64,000 nucleotides of DNA from Angiostrongylus vasorum (GCA_018806985.1 JADANN010000018.1:962501-1026500), one strand, 5' to 3'. Shown: positions 11,453-21,305, counted from the stretch's first letter. Numbers and translations are program-made. Notes: generated from the letters alone by a model not told the origin.

Positions 11453-14400
11453 TTCTGCTTCGGGTGTTCCGCTGGTAAAGAAATCCACTAGGATATCGAA
11501 AGAAACTAACTCGGCTAGATGTTTCTTATTCAAATTCGTCTTTTTTGAAACCCCTTCCGGGTTAGGGCAATATGCAATTCGGCTTCGTTATATTCTTTCG
11601 CGCTCTCTCGAACCATTGCCACTTACCTGCAGTTGTTTCTCTGCTCCAATACGCGCCATAACTTGTTCGCGAAGTTCCGATTCAGTATGTTCCTTTTGCT
11701 CGTTCACTTCCTAAACCAGATTCGAAAATCAATTTTATTAGCTCTGATAAGCAGAAAAAATTTGTTCAATAAATCTTTAAGAAAGTCCAAAAACCTTGAG
11801 ACTTTGGAGTAGCTCTTTGGTCTGATTAGTATAATATTGTCGTTCTTTTTTCGAGGTCCTGTGTTTTGCATTCGTTCATATGAAGCCTGAATTAATCTGC
11901 CATATCGCAGAAAAAAAAAGGTTGGGATATATTGAGTTTAAGGGATCTTGGTTTTCGAAGTCATGTAGATTAGTGCCCTGTCGACTAATGTCTAAACAGG
12001 CACCCTAGAAGGTTCTCTTTGATTAATGGCGCGATTGTACACAAAACTCAGCAATGGATTTGTGATTCAGTAGATTGGAAATGTCTCCTAAGAATCATAT
12101 TTTTGATCTGACCATGAGCCAGAAAAAGTGTTTCACTTCCGTATTACAACATAAACTAGCAGACTTTCTCCATTGTTCTTTGATGTCTGGCTGAAGGCGT
12201 TGGCATCGAGCTTTCTTATTTAGATTGCGACGTTTATTGTTTTTTACTATGCAAACTTAATTTGCACTCACAGCATTTCGATTTTCTCCTTTTCCACCTG
12301 AATGCAACTCGTCTTCGTCTCGATTTCAGCCAGGCGATTCTTCAGTTGGCATGTAGTCGTCGACAGATTTTGGTTTTCCAGTAGGAACTGCTCGCGTTCT
12401 CGCAGAATGTTGTGCAATTGTTCTTCAGTCTTCTCCTTCTCGATATTCAAAGACTGCAACATTCTTCAGTAGCACAAACACTCTACAGTCAAGAAATCTA
12501 AACCGTTTCATAGCTGATTGTTATACACGTTTAAGTTCAATAAGTGCTTTCGTCAACTTTTTTTTGCCTTTTTTCGAACGACTTCGTCGGATCATACTTA
12601 ATTAAGCAATGAGAATATGTCCTTAAACTGGTTGGTCATTGTATATTTTGTTAAAGAAGTGTTTCAGTCCATTCTAAGAGGTTTTCGCTCTTCCCCTGCA
12701 CAGCAGACGCTCGGTTTTCCATCAGCAGTGTCATTTAAGCTGAGGTGTTCAACGTTTTTTTTCCATAGAAGCCTATCAAAGAGTAGATTTATGGTACAGT
12801 AGAGTTCAGCGAGTTATTAGTTTCTGTTCTTGCCGAAATTGTGAAAATAAGGGATTCATGCCAAGGTGTTCTGTTCTTCGTGCCCTCACTAGCGATCAAC
12901 GCCACTGAGCAGTCAGTGCTCCCTTAAATCAGTGACGATCTGCGAACGGTCGTGCTGACGACATGGGAATGTTAGTGGCATTACTGGCACAGCTTCCAAG
13001 AAGGAAACATTCATTCAACCAGTAAATTATTCACTTAAAAATCAATCAGAAGATTTGATGAGGCGGTTTTTCTTGAAGACGGGCCATTCAAGGATCCAGG
13101 AATCTAAGTGATTTGTTGTTAGCAAAGCTGATGCCTTCCTAAACTTTCCAACCTAGTTGTTTAGAGTATCAATCAGCAGTCGCTCACTTAAGAAGCACTA
13201 TACTTCTACAGAAATTCATTTGTATGTGAACCATTCAATGTTCTGAAAACAAATTTGTACCTCCATGCTTGCTTGGAGATGTTCGTTCTTAGAGTTTAGA
13301 GATATTTTTTCTTGTTCCAGCGTCATTTTGGTCTCGTTAGTGACTTTCAGTTCGCTGAAGCAAGATTTGAAGTAACACGAAATCTGTCAACGGATAGGAA
13401 TGGAAGCGTTGACTATTCTGGTGGCTTTATAAGAAATTTATTCTGATCATCGTTTTACAAATCTGCTCACTTCCTGACATTTTGCAAATCATCTTTGAGC
13501 TTTTTTCGTTGTACGAATAAGCTTCTCGCGTTCACTTTCGAGTTCCGCCTTCATTAGAGCTAATTCCTGCAATGAAAGAACGATTTTTTTTAGAGTTAAC
13601 TTCAGAGAACAAAAAGAGCTCGGAAATTAGAGAGGACTGGAAGGAGAAGATATAATTCAACTGAGAAAAAGCTTTCAGAGACAAATCTTTCTCACTATTG
13701 AAATGATGTCCTTTTCCATAAAGCTGAGATAAATTCACTGTTTTCTATCTCTTACTCATAGCGCTGGTTTTACATGTCTTATGCATATAAGTTATTTCAA
13801 AATCGAGTTTCCCTCAACTTTGGTATGACTAATCATCGTGAGGTCGATAAAGCACTTTATTTGGCTAATGTTTCGGCGCCTTCGCTTTCCTCAAAGCCAG
13901 ATTGATCCGATTCGCTTGTCCTTATCAATGAAGGAACACATAACAGTTGTTTTCTCTGCGAAAATTGAGTGTTGCAACGCTGAAACATTGGAAGAGAGCG
14001 ATGACGACGAACGTACCGCTGCGCGATCGTGCTCCTCCTGGCGCGCCTTGGCTTCCTGCTCCAGCTTCTCCTCGTACGTCTTCTTCTCCTCGCACAAAAT
14101 CACACCACGACTTTCCAACTCGCGAATCATCGTCTCGCCGACCAATGTGTTTTTTGAACGATCTCAAAAACACATTTTTGTTGAATACATTACGTTACCA
14201 ACTATTGTATGGTAGTAGGTACACACAGTTTTCACCTATTGGTTACGTTTTTTTTTGTTTTTTATTACAAAAGAGTCTAATGCGATAAGAAATCAGCGTC
14301 ATCTTGGAAACTTTACGGAAATATTTTATGTATAGACTCAAGTCTACCAATTTCTGAAAGGACGCGCGAGAATTAAAGAACTCCTCATAGCTAACAAACC

Positions 14401-17400
14401 AGTGGCGGTACGAAAAAATTCGTGCGGAAAGTGACCTCTTAAGAGGGAATTCCCTTGTTCAGACTGAATCTAGTAGGACCTCTGCTCTACTGAAGGTACG
14501 GGTTAGATACAAAAAAATCGGCAAAAGCGACTCTGTGCCGCAAAACAAACAGGGAAAAAAGGAATCACATTTTAGTCATATGGTTGCAAACATGTTAAAG
14601 CAGAATAAATTTTTCTTCCGGCTTTGGGAATTGGGCCACTTCTTACTTAAGCAATTCTTTGTGCCTGCAATGCACAACTCGAACAGTGTAGGTCCAAACA
14701 ATAGATGTTTAGGTCCTTTAATAGTCCACTAGAGGCTGTCTTCCCTACTCTCTTCTCGTAGGCTTTTATTTTCTTGATGTATTCTTTTTCGAGGCCATCA
14801 TATTGAAAGAAAAAATCTAGATGCGGTTTACAAACGTTGAATACAACTGAAAATACTGTTCTAAATGGGCCAAATCAATAAGTGACGCAATTTTATATAA
14901 AGCAAGGTAAAATGGTGGGAGAATGGGATTAAATTTAGTTTCCGCGCCACATGTATGATCGAGCGAGAGTGTTGTAAAATTTTCAAAAAATGCTTGCAAA
15001 GAACAAAATTCATAGTGCTCTAACTCTTCACGATGATGCGATACGCAATGATGCTCAGCTTAAGAATGCCTAGCCAAGCTACAGAAGCCCATTCACGCAG
15101 TTGAAGACGAACAGGTGAAGAAGCCGTTGGCGAAAGAATGGAACATGGTTTGATCCATCGAGTGTTCGCGCAGCGACTAGCATCCGAGTACACTATGCTA
15201 GCCCACTCCTAACGGCATAACCTACCAACACTTAGTACAATGCCACATCTTAAACTGACATTTTTTGTGGCACTTCTCAGCGCCTTCAACCACTCCTCTT
15301 GTGTTTTGAAATCCGGAGCTGCTACTATGATAGCGGATGGGAACTGGGGATGAGCGATGAGAAGGCAGTGTTTCTTGCCCACATCTCCCCCCACAGACGA
15401 TCGAGCAGCCAATCAACGGGATGATACCCTGAACAGGTATGATTTTTAATAATTAAATCTGAGAATCTTAGTGTCAAAAAAGCTTACACTTCATAAAGCA
15501 AGATCTTTATTAGGCTGCAATTTCTTAGACTACCTAATTACGCCTAAAGAAATAATGGTAAGACAGTAATTCAATTCAAGTCATACAACTTGAGAAAAAA
15601 GTACATCGTTTAAAAGCAAATAAGAAAAAGTTGTAAACGTTAAACTGAAGTTTGAAAACACCTGAGCAAATCTCATGAGTAAAGCTTTCTGTGGTTGCTT
15701 CATGTCGATCTATGGCTCAAGAAACTTCAAAGGGTCAAGAAGTGCTATTGTTATTCTCAGTTGAGTGGCTGTTTCTCAATCTACGCCTTCGTTATTGAAA
15801 TCAACTCAGCGACGACGAATCCCTCATAAGAGTAGTTTTTGATCTTCCCCTGAAAGTAGTTGTCAAGATGCTTGCAAAACCAGTTGTGGCCTCGGTTGAG
15901 ATCCGACGAGTACATAGAAACAGGTAGCATTCCGTACCCCCGATTCGCTCAGCATCTACAACGTTAGTTTTGCAGTGGTTGTTCAAGCACTCTAAGAGGA
16001 TTGTTGGTCAATTTTAGAAAGATGAGCTTAAGTTTCTTAGGGCATATCTCATCAATTTCGTGACCAATTTTTTTTCCTCCGTTCTTTCGTAAAATTCAGA
16101 ACATCCTTGCAAATTAGCCCGACTGCAGACCATAACCTTGCTTTAATACTTGGACGTAGTCAATTTTTCTACAGGATACACTTCTCGTCGCGTATCGTAC
16201 GACAACACGATTGAGAAGTGCAGAGGTTGTTGTTGCGCAGCACAAGAGCAGTGCAGACTTCATATCGCCCATCTCTTCACCCAATTCGTGCCGCCCACTT
16301 TTTATCGTGCGTTTTCCTTTTTCCAGTGTTTTCAAATGAAGAACTACTCTTGAGTGGCCAAAATGGTCTTCTGCAAGATGTGGAATAGTTTTTGAAGGGT
16401 CAGCTTCCATTATGGGCTTCAAATTGTTATCAGAAGCAGCTGGTAAGCGTTGACTTCCTTCATCAAGAAAACTCATGCTTCTGGAATAAACAATGTGAAA
16501 CACCTTTCCGGGAAGTAACGCGTTCACCACCACACCATGCGAGTGTCTGCCGTAGTTTTGCAAATATCTCACCACCATTGAAGTTATATTTCGCAATATA
16601 CCCAGCCTTTAAAAAAAGAGTAGGTAGTAAGTAATAAGTTAAGAATGTGAAACACCTTCCTACTGAGCTTTTGGAAGCGCTTTTCTAGGCCATAGTTTAA
16701 TGGTATTTGAGGTTACTGCCGCGACCACCACCACCAAAATTGAAAGCTTGAAGCAAATAGTAGTTTTCTTACTTGCCTGTTGTTTTTTTCACGGCACGTT
16801 ACGATGTGAAATACAACGGTAGGGATGATGAGATATAGCAAAATCAGGAACTTCAGCTGCGTTTCGAACTCGCGGCAACCCTTAGCAGAAGCTCATATCT
16901 TTGCTCTCTCAGAGTCTTGCTAGTACCTCTGCATTCCAGAGGTTGTATTTCACATTCTACCCTCGCATAAAAAAAAGAATAGATAGTAAATAAAAGTTAG
17001 AACATTGAGATTTCGACTGCACCTTCAGCTTAATTGAGTTCAGTGCCAATTGTGCTCTCCACATCAGTCCATTTGAAGGTGAGTTCTGAGAGCACCGTCA
17101 GAGTAAAAAACTGACTGAGAGAAAAGCAAAACAAGGACCTCGGTTAGGACAGTGGATAACACGTGAGCCCGTGAGAACACCGAAAGGATTATCGCGTGTT
17201 CGAAGTTCACGTGGAACTCCGAGTTTTTTCCATATCTCGGCATCCCATTGCTTGAACTCCATCAGTATTTTGTTGCATTTAAAAAGTACACAGGAAAAAG
17301 TATGTTCGATTGGGCGTGTCCCATTTCCAGAAACCCTCAGACATTTAAGGCTTACTTCACCACACTGCACACTTGCCTAACCAATAAAGAACGGTGCGTG

Positions 17401-18106
17401 CGTCTCAGGCCAACCTTCGGATGTAGATCTATCCTCTTGGTCTTTTTGAAACCTCTTTTTGAAACTTGTTGAGTAGTAGATGAGGAAGCACTCCTTCAGG
17501 ACGAAAAACCTAGAGCAGAAACACTTTGTTTTCATGGGTGACAAATAAAACTTTACGAGAAAAATGAGAAATACCTTTTTTGACCACTTGGCTGGCCTGT
17601 TCTTCTTTTTATACTTTTTTCATAAGGGGTTCCGTAACACTGAACACCACGTACCGGTCCCAGTTCTTCACTGCTCATATCTTCTGGTGTCATGTCATAG
17701 TGGTTATCTTTCTTCTTCCCAAGATTCGAAAACTAAAAAAATTTAAAAACTTCATTAGCAAAAACAAACTTCAATTTCAGTGGCAACATTCGAGCTGCGC
17801 AATTTTTCCACACTCTTGTTATTGGCATAATGAACTCTGTACTTAAGTTTCCAGCGAAATTCTGCGGTGAAAATCAGCTTGTAAAACATTTTATTAGTCG
17901 ACGAAAAACTTTTTTGAAAGCACAAGAACCAAAAATTGAGGAGTCATTTACCACCTAACACTTGTTTCTTTTTAAAACGGAGCTATTCAAACCTGAAATG
18001 AAAGACTTCTTAAAATTCCTTTCTTTTCCTTTGGCTCCTTGGGCAAAGCAACCGTAGGAACTTGTCGTTTTTTCTCCGTCTTTGAATGAGGCGGTTTTTC
18101 CGACAT
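6311..18106 (-). CDS. PLEKHD1: PLEKHD1-like protein (PH domain plus coiled coil), 12 exons
   Basis: The spliced product is about 472 residues, close to the roughly 500 of vertebrate PLEKHD1. A basic N-terminal tail (MSEKPPHSK...) leads to a PH domain in exons 2-4 (VQCYG, RFFVLKECFLIYYS, DLHPK, GIIPLIGC, ending TQEEWLKALRSATK). Exons 5-12 form a long coiled coil rich in E, K, L and Q. Exon 5 (LVGETMIRELESRG) and exon 12 (YFEQCAHEAQLEAN) match the same positions of the vertebrate family. PH domains usually bind phosphoinositides, so a membrane-associated scaffold role is an inference. All splice phases agree if one extra base is removed from homopolymers in exons 3, 4, 6 and 9. Exon 12 either ends at a TGA (6311-6313) or is spliced on at AA/GTGAGC. 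Intron sizes range from tens of bases to 4.4 kb, and the large ones hold transposons. Confidence 0.87.
6315..6396 (-). CDS. PLEKHD1: PLEKHD1-like exon 12
   Basis: The acceptor is TTATTTGTTGCAG. The frame reads EYFEQCAHEAQLEANRAG and on to IYARK. The exon can end at a GTGAGC donor (6314) or be read on to TGA at 6311-6313, giving two possible C-termini. The vertebrate protein continues here with a basic segment, which favours splicing onward. Confidence 0.8.
7119..7224 (-). CDS. PLEKHD1: PLEKHD1-like exon 11
   Basis: The acceptor is TTTTAATCTAG and the donor GTTGGT. The 106 bases begin in phase 0 and end in phase 1, encoding AAEKALEHLEMALKM and on to HIMPDVHKLR. The segment is coiled coil and joins in phase to exons 10 and 12. 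Confidence 0.85.
7726..8129 (+). repeat. Family D repeat, copy 1
   Basis: The repeat is about 390 bp, begins CCTCCCAACGGTTTACC and ends in AAGTA-type short repeats. Other copies are at 11041, 55153, and inverted at 46653 and 20868. A frame of 75 codons from 7753 is open and resembles frames in copies 3 and 4. It sits in intron 10 of the PLEKHD1-like gene, preceded by AT-rich DNA. The element class is unknown; the short tandem 3' end suggests a retrotransposed sequence. Confidence 0.65.
8571..8835 (+). repeat. SINE family 2 copy (tRNA-derived)
   Basis: The head GGTGCGGTGGTAGG and GGGATCGATCCCC resemble the A and B boxes of a polymerase III promoter. The body has the family hallmark GGCAAATTGGTACCAGACTT. 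Related copies are at 44795, 53125, 53680, 59100 and 25988. Confidence 0.6.
8990..9530 (+). pseudogene. RTE-type retrotransposon endonuclease fragment
   Basis: Near 9190-9230 a frame reads SGDLNVRIG, the GDFNARIG motif of the apurinic endonuclease domain of RTE-type non-LTR elements. Downstream, HRKPFFMKK, then SIPGFCIRTDHLLLLAKIHF correspond to the end of that domain (the SDH motif is here TDH). The frame is broken by stops and shifts and no reverse transcriptase part follows, so this is a dead 5' fragment. It lies in an intron of the PLEKHD1-like gene on the opposite strand. Confidence 0.6.
9539..9577. repeat. (TA)n microsatellite
   Basis: About 19 uninterrupted TA units, directly after the RTE fragment. 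Confidence 0.95.
9590..9725 (-). repeat. SINE family 1 copy (tRNA-derived)
   Basis: In minus sense the sequence runs from GAGACAGGCGAAACGAAGG through GTGGTGATGAACGCG and a run resembling the B box to ACCGCAGACAACTGCGG and GTTTTGCAAA. These are the diagnostic blocks of the family. Confidence 0.6.
10770..10925 (-). repeat. SINE family 1 copy (tRNA-derived)
   Basis: Minus-sense copy with GTGATGGTGAACGCGTTAGC (A-box side), a degraded B-box side, and the 3' block GCAGATATCTTAGCATCATT. Confidence 0.6.
10959..11040. repeat. (TA)n microsatellite
   Basis: About 40 TA units with one GA interruption near 10993. It directly abuts the 5' end of family D copy 2. Confidence 0.95.
11041..11400 (+). repeat. 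Family D repeat, copy 2, between TA runs
   Basis: Full-length match to the family from CCTTCCAACTGTTTACC to the GTATCGAGTAAG end. The two ends touch TA microsatellites (10959-11040 and 11401-11446), so the element appears to lie inside what was one TA array. Confidence 0.65.
11401..11446. repeat. (TA)n microsatellite
   Basis: 23 TA units directly after family D copy 2. Confidence 0.95.
11627..11710 (-). CDS. PLEKHD1: PLEKHD1-like exon 10
   Basis: Exactly 28 codons between TGGTTTAG and GTAAGT, phase 0 on both sides, encoding EVNEQKEHTESELREQVMAR and on to AEKQLQ. Coiled coil. Confidence 0.87.
11795..11886 (-). CDS. PLEKHD1: PLEKHD1-like exon 9 (one extra A)
   Basis: The acceptor is TTAATTCAG and the donor GTTTTTG. 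The frame from exon 8 reads LHMNECKTQDLEK, then meets a stop. If one base is removed from the six-T run at 11846-11851 it continues ERQYYTNQTKELLQSLK, which aligns with the family (LEEEREFYSSQ in vertebrates). The exon then ends in phase 0, as exon 10 needs. Confidence 0.82.
12272..12453 (-). CDS. PLEKHD1: PLEKHD1-like exon 8
   Basis: Longest coiled-coil exon, 182 bases. Acceptor TGTTGCAG, donor GTGAGT, starts in phase 0 and ends in phase 2. It reads SLNIEKEKTEEQLHNILRER and on to VEKEKIEML without interruption. The start SLNIEKEKT aligns with LSIEKKKT of vertebrate PLEKHD1. Confidence 0.88.
13261..13354 (-). CDS. PLEKHD1: PLEKHD1-like exon 7
   Basis: Acceptor TTGCTTCAG, donor GTACAA, one base completing a codon followed by 31 codons: ELKVTNETKMTLEQEKISLN and on to HLQASME. 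Phases match exons 6 and 8. Confidence 0.85.
13471..13566 (-). CDS. PLEKHD1: PLEKHD1-like exon 6 (one extra A)
   Basis: Acceptor TTTCATTGCAG, donor GTGAGC. It reads ELALMKAELESEREKLIRTT, then a stop follows unless one base is removed from the six-T run at 13501-13506. After that the frame gives KKLKDDLQNVR and ends in phase 2, as exon 7 requires. Confidence 0.82.
13790..13925 (-). mobile_element. PLE terminal repeat fragment (relic)
   Basis: In minus sense the sequence has GATCAATCTGGCTTTGAGGA, a degraded stem, CCGAAACATTAGCC and the tail with an AGTTGAGGGAAACTCGATTT sequence. This is the GUU-type subfamily of the PLE termini seen at 32815 and 41900. The hammerhead box has decayed (TTGAGGA). 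It lies in intron 5 of the PLEKHD1-like gene. Confidence 0.45.
14017..14162 (-). CDS. PLEKHD1: PLEKHD1-like exon 5
   Basis: The donor GTACGT follows QEEHDRAA, and the exon starts after GTTTTTGAG. It encodes NTLVGETMIRELESRGVIL and on through EEKLEQEAKARQ. The block aligns closely with QLGEAMIKSLEAQG of the vertebrate family and marks the change from PH domain to coiled coil. Confidence 0.85.
15256..15428 (-). CDS. PLEKHD1: PLEKHD1-like exon 4 (second half of PH domain, one extra G)
   Basis: The acceptor is ACCTGTTCAG. The first frame reads GIIPLIGCSIVCGG; after a run of six Cs on the plus strand (15387-15392) the match moves to the next frame, DVGKKHCLLIAHPQFPSAII and on to the C-terminal helix TQEEWLKALRSATK. 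The tryptophan of that helix is the most conserved residue of PH domains. Removing one base of the run joins both halves and gives the phase exon 5 needs. Confidence 0.82.
16114..16420 (-). pseudogene. mariner transposase N-terminal fragment (relic)
   Basis: The minus-strand frame reads IMEADPSKTIPHLAEDH, then VVLHLKTLEKGKRTIKSGRH, ELGEEM and SALLLCC. In order these match the HTH region, the conserved W-PHEL linker (here SGRHEL) and the start of the catalytic domain of mariner transposases. The expected W is lost, DEKW does not follow, and the frame ends soon after. It lies in intron 3 of the PLEKHD1-like gene. Confidence 0.6.
16480..16630. repeat. SINE family 1, two inverted partial pieces
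   Basis: A minus-sense piece (AACGCGTTCACCACCACACC) is followed directly by a plus-sense 3' piece (GTTTTGCAAATATCTCACC and an AAAAGAGTAGGTAGTAAG tail). Confidence 0.45.
16780..17095. repeat. SINE family 1, rearranged diverged copy
   Basis: A minus-sense end (TGAAATACAACGGTAGGGAT) is followed by a plus-sense 3' end with GAATAGATAGTAAATAAAAG and then the family's minus-sense 5' block (TCAGCTTAATTGAGTTCAGT). Two copies seem to overlap. Confidence 0.4.
17100..17260 (+). repeat. SINE family 1 related copy with clear A and B boxes
   Basis: CTGAGAGAAAAGCAAAACAAGG leads to TTAGGACAGTGGATAACACG (A-box-like) and GTGTTCGAAGTTC (B-box-like), then GAGTTTTTTCCATATCTCGG. The tRNA-like head is better kept here than in most copies. 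Confidence 0.5.
17415..17509 (-). CDS. PLEKHD1: PLEKHD1-like exon 3 (PH domain, one extra A)
   Basis: Acceptor GTTTCTGCTCTAG, donor GTTGGC. It encodes RFFVLKECFLIYYSTSF, the classic PH strands 2-3. Then, after removal of one A from the five-A runs at 17443-17447 or 17456-17460, KKTKRIDLHPK follows, which aligns with the family's NKYFNIHPK. The exon ends in phase 0, as exon 4 needs. Confidence 0.82.
17575..17732 (-). CDS. PLEKHD1: PLEKHD1-like exon 2 (start of PH domain)
   Basis: The acceptor is AATTTTTTTAG. The frame runs FSNLGKKKDNHYDMTPEDMS, then EELGPVRGVQCYGTPYEKS and on to QPSGQKR, open to the donor and in phase with exon 3. In the neighbouring frame the last 40 bases read RPAKWSKK. That is the conserved W-containing PH motif and is missing from the open frame, so two compensating one-base shifts are likely here (see findings). 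Confidence 0.82.
17993..18106 (-). CDS. PLEKHD1: PLEKHD1-like exon 1 with start codon
   Basis: 38 codons from ATG (18104-18106) to the GTTTGA donor: MSEKPPHSKTEKKRQVPTVA and on to ILRSLSFQ. It is basic and probably disordered. This start is chosen because the ATG follows a splice acceptor immediately and the frame continues in phase into exon 2. Confidence 0.85.
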
Positions 18107-18116
18107 CTAAAAAATG
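18107..18116 (-). promoter_or_regulatory. PLEKHD1: Splice acceptor at start codon (possible spliced-leader site)
   Basis: ATTTTTTAG stands directly before the ATG of exon 1. In nematodes such a site often receives a trans-spliced leader. An upstream 5' UTR exon is the alternative. Confidence 0.5.
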
Positions 18117-18384
18117 AATGGAACTGTTTGTAATTCTTCCATAGAACAGGCTAATAATGAGGCAGTCAATAAACGGCACTTTCCGTGAAATGGCCATTCA
18201 ATAATTATCAAACCTTTATACAGACTATTGCGATAACATTAAAGAATTTTCCAATAAAAGTGCTCTGATCGTAACGTGAAAACTAGGCTTCATACAAAAA
18301 TCTGGATAATTTGTCTTCAAATCTCGAATGTTAGAGAAAGCGCTTCAAAGTGTCAGATCACCACTTTGTCAGAACGTTCTGTGA

Positions 18385-18570
18385 TTGATAGATGGCAGTG
18401 ATCGATAGAACTAGCTGAGAGACAGGCAAAACAGAAGGACCCACGTGGTGTGGTGGTGAACGCGTTAGCCCTCGCAAAGGGTAACAGCGCGTTCGCTCCC
18501 CCACCGCAGACACCTGCGGTCCGGAGTATTGCAAATATCTCAGCATCATTGAAGTTACTAGTACATTGTT
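18385..18570 (+). repeat. SINE family 1, well-kept copy
   Basis: GATAGAACTAGCTGAGAGAC, then GGTGTGGTGGTGAACGCG (A-box-like), CGCGTTCGCTCCCCC (B-box-like), CCGCAGACACCTGCGG and TTGCAAATATCTCAGC. It shows the full order of family blocks, just upstream (5') of the PLEKHD1-like gene. Confidence 0.65.
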
Positions 18571-20867
18571 TCTAAAATAATGTTGGCTTTTATCCTTAGG
18601 GCTAAAATAATAAATCTTCACACACAGCTAACATTAGAACATGATCTGAAAAATATGAACGGTCCTTTTCTATAAAAAAATTCGTGGTAGCCACAGCACA
18701 CTTCTCATGCAGTCGAAATCATACACTATTGGTTGGAAGATTTTTCGACCTAGATTATCAAGATGCTTCTGTCAAAGCGTTGGCAGGGCGTTATCATGGG
18801 CAGATGCCAGCTCATAGGCTCATAGGGATCCGAAGCGGAGTTTTCAGCTTGCGAGCAAACACTTCACTGTACAGAGGTCTTTTCCTCATTTGTTTAGTCT
18901 CATTTGAGCTTCTAGATGGAAATATTGGAATCCGTCTCAGCTCGCGTGGCCCTATTAGGAGACGAATACCCGATATGAAGCGTATTTCATCACGCAGGAA
19001 TACCACTAGAAAGAAGTTAAGGCAGTGAAACAACAACAGGTATGACAAGGGTGAATAATACAATGGAGATATCCTAGCATCCTAGTACTTGTAGAAATTT
19101 GCCTACGCGAAAGTCAACGAAATGGGGTTAGTCGTCATAAAGAAGTGTTCGTGAAAGGCACTATGCAGAGAATAGTTTTGCTCTGCCGATATCTTGTTCA
19201 ACATGTGTTTTGGAGAGTTATCGACTGAATGCAAAACTGTACTAGAAAACTCTTTGGCAACACAAGCATCCGGAAAGAAAACAGGTTATTTACAACCCGT
19301 AGGGGCCTCATCAGTTATTCCCTACGTAGGTGAATTTCGGAGATAGGTTGTCTCCCATGTCGTATCGGATTGACATACATCTTTTTATACATAGATAGTT
19401 CGTTCATGCATGCATGAGAATGGCGGCGTAGATATGGATTGCACCCTGTACATCGGCTCACCCAGCTTATTACCAATTAACTCGGAATTAGATCAGGACT
19501 GTTCAGGAGTTTCTTGCAACGAATAATCCCAACATGCGTTGGGAAAACTTAGACGAAATGGAGGTGTTCTATATTCACTTGAAAAGGGGTGCCCCACGTA
19601 TTCCAAGTGTATTCTCGTAGAAGTACCTAGTAGGAGAATTTTAGGATAGTTGGTTTCTATAGGAAAGAAACTTCAAAAACCTTGTTGACTTGGGTGGACA
19701 CGTTGGGGGAATAAAAACCCAGCTGTGGGACTTAATTCGACACTTAGAAATGACGCCGAACCATAAGAGGCAGTTGACCGATGCGGAATATTTATGGATA
19801 ATAACAGTAAAAGAAACCAGCCTTCGTACTGTGTTGCCCTTGCATAATAAGCATTTCAATGAATATAGTCACTGAGATAGCCTTACAATCTATAATGCAG
19901 ACAAGGCAAAAAAGGAGGGTGTCGATATTCAGGAGAATGAAGGACGTCAACTCTCCATAAACCGGGTCCGAACCCATTTCCACGATATTTGCCATTTCCA
20001 CTGCTACTTAGAGATCTTTATGTGAGAAAAAAAAATTAGAAGAAATAAGGAGGGAATAATAGGGCATAGCACAAAAAATCAAATCGTCAGTAAAATTCAT
20101 CAAGTAGCATACGTCTTCTTCAGGAAAGAAACGCTGATGAGAAGGCTAGTGCTCATTTAATTACTTCCGACAACAGTTGGAAAAGATGCCCACTGCTTAG
20201 TTTTAGATATAATTAGTTAGTTTACACTTTAGGTAGACGAGAATATTAAAAAGCAAATGCTTTTGGATGAATGATGATGAAACGAAAACCAACAACAAAA
20301 AGGAGTACGGGACGCGGGAAAGAATTCGTACGAGCATCCGTGCTTCCACTCAAGCCCTACTTGCAAGAAAGATTTTTATGTATTTTGAGAATCAGGTCAG
20401 AAAGACATGGGATATTATCCGGAAATCGTTGGCGATCGTCACGTAAGGGCAGATGAGTGAAGAAAAAGACAGAGTGACCTAATAGGTCGGTGGTGTTTAC
20501 GCGCCGTCAAATCGAGCGAATTATGAGAGAAATTTCGAAACGTGCGGTCCCGGGGACTCAACGCCGGTGTCACCCCGTGGTTTGTATGAACTCACAAGAT
20601 TGGGGAAGATTCGAGAGTTTCCGATATTCTACAAGATACAGATGGGAATCAGCATAGCGCATTACTCAATTAAGGCTGCTTCACCATATTTCCAGATCGG
20701 AAATTTCTATGTAGATAATCTGACACAATAGCCCGAGCATTAGTTTGTAAGTGTTAACTGGGTTGGTCACAGAGTTCGCTAACGTTTGTTAACTCTTTCT
20801 TGTCCAATACTGGGCTTACGTAGCAGTGCATTCTTGAATGCTGTCATGATTTTCAGATGTCCCACCA
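18571..20867. other. No recognisable gene
   Basis: This stretch would contain the promoter of the PLEKHD1-like gene at its left end. I see no clear TATA or CpG-rich element. Short frames (18684-19028, 19690-19875, 20271-20456) show no family motif. Confidence 0.35.
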
Positions 20868-21140
20868 CATACTTGGATACTTGGATGGCCCGTGATCACT
20901 GGTTGTGTGGACATCAACGTAATTTCCAATCTTTCGTAGTTCTGCAGGTTTAGCCACCGTGGTTCTCTGCAGTCCCATTGTCGGCCCACCCATGGTTTCC
21001 CTGGTGTCCCGAGGTCAGCGTAGCCAAAGTCTTCCCCCACTTCGTCACCACCCCCAAGCAGTCGCTGCCCTTGTGGATCACAGGAATATTTGCAGAAACA
21101 CCTCCCAGTCACGATGAGGCGGTAAACCGTTGGGAGAGTC
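20868..21140 (-). repeat. Family D repeat, copy 5, internally deleted
   Basis: In minus sense the 5' end (CCCAACGGTTTACCGCCTCA) and the 3' end (ACTTGGATGGCC region, with CCAAGTATCCAAGTATG) of family D are present. About 100 bases of the middle are missing. Confidence 0.5.
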
Positions 21141-21305
21141 CCACCACTGCTGTAATTAAATTCAATGCGTGAAAATTAAAACTTGAGGAAAATTCGCTAA
21201 GACCTTCCATTTTTTGAAATAACATTAGCATTAATCCCTATCGCTTTATGTTCGTGTGTGCATTGACTAAAGAAAAAAATCTTTGGTAAAATTAACTGTA
21301 TATCG

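Noticed and set aside
15780..16000. Minus-strand frame with RGHNWFCKHLDNYFQGKI inside intron 3 of the PLEKHD1-like gene
   Set aside because: It looks mildly protein-like, but I could not assign it to a family or find splice sites in the right phase. Probably an old repeat.
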